DNA of 64,000 nt from Cylicocyclus nassatus (Eukaryota > Nematoda > Chromadorea > Rhabditida > Strongylidae): the NCBI GenBank assembly GCA_958299035.1, contig CATQJL010000112.1, positions 65,069,117 to 65,133,116 on the forward strand, written 5' to 3'. The notes beneath the pieces are model-generated. The model did not search any database and was not told the DNA's origin. It worked only from the letters and a program-made list of their open reading frames with translations. This document shows, in pieces, positions 56,845 through 64,000 of this stretch. The position numbers and the translations under genes are program-made. Within the stretch, counting starts at the first letter, position 1. Each line of letters starts with the position of its first letter.

Positions 56845-57410
56845 ATCAATCGATTGCTGCAGTGAGGGATCTATCTACTGCACCAAATGCGCAACTGAAC
56901 CGAAAAAGCCTGTAGATCACATACTATAAGAGATAGAGCAATTAAAACTCGCACAGCGTTTTATAAAGTACATTTCTTACTCTATGTCAAAAATGATACA
57001 ATTTTGTGATATTATCAGTGATAAATGATGATGATGATATCAATGACAACGACAGATAAGAATGGCGCTAAATTCATGCGGTCAATTCCCACGTTCATCT
57101 TTTATGTAGGTGCAGAATCTCAGCCCAGGCTCGGCGTGAAGCGAGTTGAAACAAAAATGCCATTTTAAATAAGAATTGGCAGCAATGGCATGTGCCGATG
57201 AGAAATCGATCAATTGCTGCAGCGAGGGATCAACCAATTGCACCGAGCAATAGAAGTAGAAAAGCCTGTAGATCACTTACAGTGAGAGAAAGAGCGATAG
57301 AAATTCAGTCAGCGTTTCCTACACCACTTTTCTTACCATATGCCAAAATCCAAAAATGTGATATTATCAGTGATGAACGATCAAATGCTTATATCAGTGA
57401 TAAGGGTAAA
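56845..57410 (+). repeat. Diverged tandem duplication, period ~360 bp
   Basis: The block 56,845-57,060 (aatcaatcgattgctgcag, agcctgtagatcaca, gtgatattatcagtgataaa) recurs at 57,204-57,410 (aatcgatcaattgctgcag, agcctgtagatcact, gtgatattatcagtgatgaa). Substitutions are numerous, so the duplication is old. No gene is evident. Confidence 0.75.
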
Positions 57411-57574
57411 TAAAAACTGCCCAATTTTTTGCGATAGTTTTCGATAATAAGAACTTCGTACCAGAACCTGCTATTTTCGATTTACGCTGTGATAAATGTT
57501 CAAAAAAGCTTTAACATAGAAAATAGCAAAGTATCACCATATGTCTACCGTGTCACCATGAACTACGGACATAC

Positions 57575-57812
57575 CGTGTACCAAAAGATTCGTCTTATAA
57601 AGCTAAAGCCGAATCTTCTTGCAGATCTCATATAAGTTGTTCTAAAAAAAAGTTACACTTGAATCCCGCTTATCCAGCAGATCCCGCGAATCATGCAAAT
57701 CCCGTGAAGTCGCGAATCCCGCGAATCCCAACAATCCCGCGAATCCCAACAATCCCGCGAATCCCGACAATCCCGCAATTTTGGTCAAATTCTACCGCTG
57801 CAACTGTATCTT
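57575..57812 (+). repeat. 18-bp (2x9) tandem array cccgcgaatcccaacaat, relative of the 46-kb palindrome
   Basis: About six to seven units of aatcccgcgaatcccaac between 57,690 and 57,778. The flanks parallel the 46-kb arms: caaaagattcgtcttat (cf. gaaaagattcgtctcgg) upstream and ttctaccgctgcaactgta (cf. ttccactgtcacaactgta) downstream. The tandem unit has the same 9-bp periodicity with different sequence. Confidence 0.7.
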
Positions 57813-57904
57813 TTTAAGGCTAAACGCAGCAGATTAGGACAATCTAAGATTACCAGCTTATAGTCCGGGAGTTGCTCTATTTGATCCATGCTTGACCCTT
57901 TTCG

Positions 57905-58137
57905 AAACTTTGTAATGAAATTTTTAAAAAGTGGCCCAACTTTGAGCAGGTGAAATTGACAGGTGGGGAATTTTGGCAATTATCAAAAAAAGCGTTCGAG
58001 ATTATGTATGAGAATGTATCAATAAGAAAGAGAAGGAAAAGTTGCATCGAATGCATGTTAAAACTCACTCAGGTCTTTATTGCGCATGTTTTTACAATGA
58101 TTGAAAAAACCGACAAAACTTTCGGGACAACCTAATA
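57905..58137. mobile_element. Right-end fragment of a mariner-like MITE
   Basis: Ends ttttcgg-type accgacaaaactttcgggac followed by aacctaata. Collinear with 48,685-48,912 (see there). The left end is absent. Confidence 0.5.
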
Positions 58138-58139
58138 TA

Positions 58140-59335
58140 TAAAACTCAAACACTGTACCTTTGTTTGTTAATCGGTTTGTGTCTTATAGACTCCTTCATA
58201 TGTACACCAAAGAGGCTGAATTTTGTTCCCCTATAAATGAGACACGGCGCAGAAAATAGGCTATCTTTTGCGACTTTTCGCTGTGTCCTTCTTTCGATTT
58301 ATTGATTTTGTTTACTAACATTTAGGAAAATGAAAGCTATATCATTCATTTCTTCAAGTTGAGTAGTAAGCGGTGGTAGAGATCATTTATATTTTGCGAT
58401 GAGGAGCATGCGGTGTCACGAAGCGAGCCGGTTAAGAAGTAAGACAATTCACCACGGATACTACGCGAGTGCTGGAACTGACTTGGAGCTGAAGCAGGAG
58501 AGGAACAGAAGATATGAACTGAAGGAAGTGGAGGAATGGTAAGCATACATCTTAAAGCACACCCTATGCTGGGTCATTTTGGACCTTCGGCCCGGGCGGG
58601 ACCGAGTACCGCAGCTAGTTATTTATAATAACGGGCTAAGGTGTTTACGTGTTTTTGTGTGTATGCCTGTGTGTCTGTCTATAACGAAATTCATAGAGCG
58701 AGTTCCAGCCAACGTCCTGAGCCCAACTTTTGCCCAGCGCATGTTGCCAGCGTAGAACTGCACCGTGCAAAAACACTAGCGGATTCGTTGGGTGGGCTCT
58801 CAGTTGCGCATCAGACGGTTCCACTTGGCGTCTGGCACGCAAAATTGGGTCCTTAACAAGCTTTTTGCAAAGTCGTCGATTTATTCGGCATATTAATTGC
58901 AAGCCATGAACTTTAGATCAAAAGGTGGCCAAAGGTTTACTACTTTATGAAAATGACGCCAAAAAGAAATGGTTGCTTAAAAGGTCAATCTGCCGTGGTT
59001 GGTTTTACCTTAGCATTTGAAAAGATTTTTGCATAGAGATGTAGCCACGGTAATTAGTGTCCTTATAGCGACCATTAAGGCAAAAGAAATTCTAAAACCT
59101 ATTCAAATTTGCATTTGTTCTTCTGCAAAAAGTTTCACGCGAAATCAACGATATCACATGAAAAAGCTTTAAAATGAGTTGTTGTTTACATTTTTATTTG
59201 TGACAGTCGGCATTGCGCGGTGAGTTTCAAAGCCATCATTAGGCGAGAATGAGTAGACATATAGAGTAGGACCAGTGCGAGTTTTTGCGAAGCAGAGGTG
59301 ACGCACTGGTATTTTAAAAGTGAATTAGGTAACTC
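58140..59335. other. No gene recognised
   Basis: Around 58,560-58,860 the base composition is less AT-rich (ttcggcccgggcgggacc and following) with overlapping ORFs on both strands but no domain. The donor-like aggaatggtaagcata at 58,533 has no supported exon. Confidence 0.4.
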
Positions 59336-61145
59336 TTTTTGTACTTAGTACAACTACTCCATATTTACCCATACCTTTTTACCCTACCCTACGGTTTTTC
59401 TCGTGGGGGCTCTACTACGGCATTACTGACTGGCTCAGTCTACGATTGGATAAATGCTATCAACCATGGAAATTCAGTGGATATCGTCTTTTTTGATCTT
59501 TCTAAAGCGTTTGACAGGGTAAATCACTCAAAATTGCTTTCCATTGAAACATACGGTATCCGTGGACAATTATTATCTTGGTTTTCATCCTACTTATGCG
59601 ATAGAGGGATGACTGTGCTTGTTGGTGACAGCTTTTCAAGACTATCGTACAGTAGCAGTGGTGTGTCTCAGGGGGTATACTTTCCCCACTCCTCTTTCTG
59701 GTTTACACTGCTGAACTGCCATCGCTTTCAAGGACACATCCAGAGATCAGGGTTCAAGTTTTTGCAGACGATATCAAAATTTACTTTTGCTATGATAATG
59801 GGAAAAGGATGGAAGCTCACGAAGCGATTTCATTGTCCATAGAGAAAATGATCCTTTGGTCCAAGGAGTGGGATATACCTGTAAACGCTCTCAAGTCTAA
59901 GATCTTACATCTTGGGGATTCTCAACCCGCCGCTTACCAGTGCGAGAGTATCGAACTGGAACTTTGCGACGTCAGTAAAGACTTGGGTATCCTCCTTGAT
60001 GACCAGCTTAGGTTCAACCGTCACTACTACACGGTTGCCAATAAAGCTCTCTCAGTCCTTTTCGTCATACTCAGGAATATCCACAGGAATGATCCCGCCC
60101 TTCTTGTCAGACTATACAAGACTTATGTGTTGCCGCACCTAGAGTATGCATCTCCAGTGTGGAGTCCTCATTCAAAGAAGAACGCTGAAAAGCTTGAAAA
60201 AGTGCAAAGAACTTTTACAAGAATTGTGTACTACCGCTGCTACCCTAGTGCTGATTACCCTCAAACTTTGCCATCTTATAAAGAAAGGCTTACTGCGCTA
60301 AAGCTGCAGAGCTTAAAGTACAGGCGCGTATGCAATGACCTCATCTTCTGCCGGATCATCAGGTTAGAAACCAGATTGAAGTTTAGTAAATATTCGACTT
60401 TCAGGCCTTGTGGTAATCGAGCGGGGGATTTGTTGGGATACCGGAGACTGGGAAGCAGAAAACATTCCTTCATGTATCACACCGCAAGCTTGAGCTCCTT
60501 CCTAGAGAAATAGCCTTTTCTAAAACATCCGCAGAATTCCGGAAATTAGCCGCAATCAATGTAATGTCAGTTCTGGGAATTTCTGATGTTTGAGAGATTC
60601 ATAAAGCCTTAGCAGAGTGACACATCACGGCTCAACGCCATTCTTCTTCTATTTGGATTAGTGACATAAGATTCTAAAATGCTTTTTTTGCTACTGAGTA
60701 CAACCAGCCTTTTTGCCATTAAGTTGAGAAAGAATTTTTGCTCTTCCATCATATCACATGCAACACTCGAGTCTTTCCGCACGAGTAGCGTTTGAGGATT
60801 TCGGAAGTTGGCGAGCATCAGTTTTGAGTCCCCCCTTTCCTTCACGCCCAGGGTTCCCGACGGTTAAGTCCGCCACGGGTCAAGTTAGATATTTAAGCCC
60901 TGGTGTAAATTTCAGTCGTACTCGCGTCTAGGCGGGTCTAGGATCTCAGCAAGGAAACCTCGCCTTCTAGAGAAGGAGAACGACCTGATACCGCGGCGGA
61001 AGACGAACTTGGGAACAAGAGCAAACTTAAGACCACTCATTTTTCTGTGTCGATGTTTTTATGTTTCAAGAGTTGTTTTGTGAACTTTTTTTGTGAATTT
61101 TTGGCACACTTTTCGTTTGAAATAAATAAATAAATAAATAAATAC
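59330..61145 (+). mobile_element. 5'-truncated CR1/Jockey-like LINE
   Basis: It begins within the RT domain at about 59,385 (YGFSRGGSTTALL) and extends through the RT C-terminus and a ~530-bp 3' region to an (AAAT)n tail at 61,120-61,143. 5' truncation and a short 3' repeat tail are typical of target-primed reverse transcription by CR1-like LINEs. No target duplication could be found. The 3' region contains no further gene. Confidence 0.78.
59339..60593 (+). pseudogene. LINE reverse transcriptase, C-terminal two-thirds, frameshifted
   Basis: Frame 1 (59,339-~59,695) has YGFSRGGSTTALL, then the catalytic-region box FFDLSKAFDRVNH, GIRGQLLSWFSSYL and GVSQG. After a frameshift near 59,695, frame 2 carries the second catalytic box VFADDIKIY (FADD codons at 59,761-59,772), WSKEWDIPVN, the LGILLDDQLRF thumb box, YKTYVLPHLEYASPVWSP and VQRTFTRIVY up to 60,513. 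A second frameshift near 60,480 puts the true C-terminus (LPREIAFSKTSAEFRKLAAI) in another frame, ending at TGA 60,591-60,593. Both Asp boxes survive, so the copy is relatively young but cannot make a full protein. Endonuclease and ORF1 are missing. Confidence 0.9.
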
Positions 61146-61149
61146 CATG

Positions 61150-62100
61150 AATCCTTTTCAGACAACCATCAGGAATTGAAAGCAGGCCAAATCTTGACTG
61201 CCGCATTTTTCGCTTCCAGTGTCTGAGCTTTCACCAGCTTTTACTCCTAGCGAAGAGGATGAATCAAGGCCAAATTAGTTGAAAACTACAAAGCTCAGGC
61301 CATCAATTTATATGTATTTTGTTCGCTAAAATTGTTTTCGGAGGCAAATTAATGGGATATGACACGACCCCTAAAAGGCTGTGGCCACCACATTTTTTTT
61401 AGAATTGTGCCACATCCTATTAACTTACCTTAAAAGCGTTCAGATCTCCGTCTTTTTTATTCGGTTGCTACTGCTAGCCTCCTTCTCCACATAGCAGGAA
61501 TTTCATTAAAATTGTTCCTCCTAGAAAAGATATAGTCGTTTTTCCTTAGCTAAGCAAATCGAAAACACTGCGAAAATAACTGAATTACGGTAATATGCTA
61601 AGTCCGCGCTACCACATGAATCGCGAGGGAAGACGGGTAAGAACAAGTAGATCCGAAAGCCTGATCTTTGTAACTTTCAAAATGATGAGCCTGATTAGTC
61701 TTCTCTGGCCGAGACGAAAGCGAAAAATGGAACAAACAAGATTTTGGCTTGCTTTCAATTTCTCAAATTGTAGGTCATTTGAAGTGGATTCCTGAAGTGA
61801 GCAGAAAAGTAGCAGTACTTTGTAATGAGTGCAAAAAGAGTAGTTCACTCACTTTTGAAACAAAGTTAGGATGTTCGAAAATGACCACTTTACTTGAGCG
61901 TTCCAATATTTGGAATCGTTAACATTCGTCAAAACTTGGCCCACAGGGGTTATTTGAATGCTAATCACATGATGTTCTTATGCTTTCAGGATTCTTTCAA
62001 TATGCTCACTTTGTGTGTACCACGGTAAGCCAAAATATCAGTCCTGGTATCTGCACAATGGGCTTATCAGACACTGTTAGCTGACATCATGGCGCCCCGC
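61150..62100. repeat. Diverged relative of the 35.4-kb hAT-like element interior
   Basis: On inspection, 61,300-61,350 (caatttatatgtattttgttcgctaaaa) parallels 35,878-35,905, and 61,835-61,900 (cacttttgaaacaaagttaggatg ... gaaaatgacca) is the complement of 35,620-35,655. The segment 61,345-61,440 holds a fold (aattaatgggatatgacacg against gtgccacatcctattaactt). Confidence 0.55.
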
Positions 62101-62104
62101 CCCT

Positions 62105-62759
62105 TCCTGACCCCTCTACGACCCCCACTCAGATAATCGCGGGGGCAGGCGGTCCCCAAACTCGCGTTTTCTTGCAGGCGGTCAGCAGAATTTTGGGGCG
62201 TGGCCAAACCTTCAGCGGGCGGTACCTCCTTTACTGTGAAATGTCCTGCCAGCGGGGCAGAACACAGAGTTTTTTGCGGCGCTCATCAAATAATCTTTTT
62301 TAGCGAGCGCTGGCCAAACCTTCAGCAGGCGCTCGGACTCTTTTGAGCAGTTTCCGACGTACGTCAAGCGAATGTGAGACTGTGCTGCAGAGGTGTCATC
62401 GATAGTTTAATTACTCATCCATAATTTAATAATTACTTGAGGTACTTTCTCTTAGCGGAAAATACCTGAGGGTTATGCGGTCCTCCACAAAGCACCGTGC
62501 AGCATCGAAAATTTTGCATACTCTCGCGGAAGATCTGCGAGAATGCGGCCGTTGCGCCGCAGTTAATAAGAAAACCACGATAGTTCTCCGAGCAATCTTC
62601 ATCTGAAAATTGATCAGCATTCTTCCAAATTTCTGCAAGCGGGCCGCAAGAAATTAGCGAACTAATTTTCCGGTGCCTGCTTGCTCAAAATTCGCATGGC
62701 CGCCTGACTCCGGCGATTATCTGATCAGGTGTGGCGGCCACACTCCATGCTTGACCCTG
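62105..62759 (-). mobile_element. GC-rich repeat with a hAT-like CTTGACCCTG right end
   Basis: The segment 62,130-62,745 is the reverse complement of the 16,590-17,190 repeat (tggccaaaccttcagc, cggtgcctgcttgctc, gagtatgcaaaattttc in complement). It ends ccatgcttgaccctg at 62,759, the same terminus as the CAGGGTCAAGC family. A poly-C zone (ctacgacccccactc) lies at 62,115. No matching left end is found, perhaps removed or separated by the LINE insertion. Confidence 0.55.
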
Positions 62760-62979
62760 ATTAGAGCTAGCCAGTGACGTCAGCATGTATGAAAACCCTG
62801 ATACGAAAGTTTTCGGGTCTGCAATCTTTTGCAAAGGCATGTTCACAACGGCGCCGCACGCTGCAAGTTCTGTTTCTATTCGTAACCCTATAGTAATGAA
62901 AAGCGATCAGTATTTGACGCAGATCTAGCAAATACTTGATTGAAGTGGCGTTTTCATAAGAATGATACATTGTCTGACA

Positions 62980-63605
62980 TAGCACAACGCTAATTCCAAA
63001 ACTGCTTCTTGTATTTGCATAGCGCTTCCAGGGGGGGGGGGAGTTCTGGAAATTTTTGATGTAAAAATTCAAAGATTTGACTAAGGTAAAGTTGTTGAGG
63101 TCCTTCTCGCGCTCAAAGGCAGCGACTCGGCAGAATGACAACTTTGGGACATACATCGTTCTCGGTGCCCCTAGTTAAGTCCAAGACTATGCTCTGCGGC
63201 TTTGATATCAATAAAGCTTTAAAGGATATCAGTAACCCGCTTTTAAGACGAGAAAAGTGCTATTTGGGCTGATGGCGTATGCTACCCTCTGCGAGCGCGA
63301 TTGGCTCGTGGGTACGGTGGGTAGGTGTCTCCAGTCACGAACCAATCGCGCTTTAAAGCACATGCATACGCGGTCCGCCCAAATAGCACTTTTTGCATCT
63401 GGAAAAGGGGAATCTATATGTCTTTTGAAGCTCAAAGCACAGTCGTGGACCTAGCTCATCCAAAGAAACCGAGGACGATGAATATCCCAAAGTTGTCGTT
63501 CTGCCGAGCCGCTGCCTTTGAAACGAGTAATGACTGGCATGAGTTTATTAAACTGAAAGTATTGCACAAAGCGTCCTGGAAATAATTAGAGCCCCTGAGC
63601 TCAAG
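62980..63605. mobile_element. Foldback element, arms ~250 bp, with inner hairpin
   Basis: The stretch gcagcgactcggcagaatga (63,118-63,137) pairs with tcgttctgccgagccgctgc (63,493-63,512). The inner hairpin at 63,250-63,398 has aaaagtgctatttgggc against gcccaaatagcactttt and cgcgattggctcgtg against cacgaaccaatcgcg. A G-run lies at 63,033-63,042. The ORFs on both strands are arm translations. Confidence 0.8.
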
Positions 63606-63779
63606 GACTGCAGTTTCAAATAATTTTATTGTAGCGGGGCGTGTAATTTTTGCGTCCAATAATTATCGCAGTTCCCCTCCCAGAAGCGCTTTGTCACCGT
63701 ACACAGATTCGAATGCAGCGTTCCGCGCCATAATACAGTATACATTTCGTATGGAAACGCCACTTCGGCCGTATCCTTC

Positions 63780-63892
63780 TCATCTAAGTTGAAGCCAGGT
63801 CTACAATACGGTTCTTGAGAGACCGCGAAATCTTTGGATACAAGAGAGTTACTGAAGATTGAGTAGTTTTTGAGACGCCCTCTATAGCTTGA
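63780..63892. mobile_element. Diverged end of a CAGGGTGTCCC-type MITE
   Basis: The text aagttgaagccaggtctacaatacggttc then agagagttactgaagattgag and tttgagacgccctcta parallels 28,125-28,231 (aagttgaagccagctctacaaaacg ... tttgggacaccctgta). The partner end lies outside the window or is lost. Confidence 0.45.
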
Positions 63893-64000
63893 GGCTTCCC
63901 ATAGGTAGTGCCACAACATAGCTCAATTGCTGCTTTCAATGCGTTGGTAGATGAGCATCAAGGGTTTGATCACGCACTAAAGGCAGCACAAATGCGCAAG

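Noticed and set aside
57950..58135. 61-residue ORF as a transposase C-terminus
   Set aside because: It ends inside the MITE terminus and is not conserved in frame in the copy at 48.7-48.9 kb.

Overview
The window looks like intergenic, transposon-dominated DNA from an animal nuclear genome, most probably a nematode of the strongylid/rhabditid kind. Three points support this. First, the degenerate retroelement remnants are RTE-type, Penelope-like and CR1/Jockey-like, and read closest to the versions I know from hookworm-like nematodes. Second, two candidate genes use short, nematode-style cis-splice sites. Third, there are many TA-flanked mariner-like MITEs. No rRNA, tRNA, CRISPR array, operon or bacterial-type gene is visible. 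Species and clade are inference; no database was searched.

Layout. Bases 1-19,200 are bracketed by an inverted repeat of about 1.28 kb whose outer ~1,070 bp look identical between arms; the left arm runs off the window start. Inside lie a hairpin repeat, one weak exon candidate, MITEs whose ends read TGGCCGTATTCATCAA, a TTAA-flanked piggyBac-like MITE nested in one of them, a decayed RTE reverse transcriptase (minus strand, 9.1-10.1 kb), and a GA-rich satellite (10.1-17.8 kb) interrupted by a palindromic hAT-like element with a perfect 8-bp target duplication.

19.2-34.2 kb: two Penelope-like retroelement remnants with GIY-YIG domains (minus strand, ~20.1-21.6 and ~32.7-33.5 kb), a 927-bp tandem duplication carrying a mariner-like MITE, another MITE of that family nested in a second MITE family, a hAT-like element (29.1-30.6 kb), a hairpin element, a LINE ORF1 remnant, and between these the best gene candidate: a two-exon gene for a 67-residue secreted, cysteine-free, cationic peptide (31,913-32,198, plus strand).

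34.2-53.2 kb: more hAT-like copies of the CAGGGTCAAGCGTG family (one with a perfect 8-bp target duplication), four mariner-like MITEs, foldback elements, and a near-perfect 0.7-kb palindrome carrying a 9-bp tandem repeat (46.05-46.76 kb).

53.2-64 kb: a TGTTGCATG-type minisatellite inside a possible terminal-inverted-repeat element, a terminal exon for a six-cysteine secreted-type peptide (55,506-55,619, minus strand), a 5'-truncated CR1/Jockey-like LINE (59.3-61.1 kb) ending in an (AAAT)n tail, a hAT-related right end, and a last foldback element.

The repeats do not work together as a pathway. They form layers of successive insertions, several of which can be ordered by nesting. The two small peptide genes are the only candidates for host function. 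The long unexplained stretches are listed as such.
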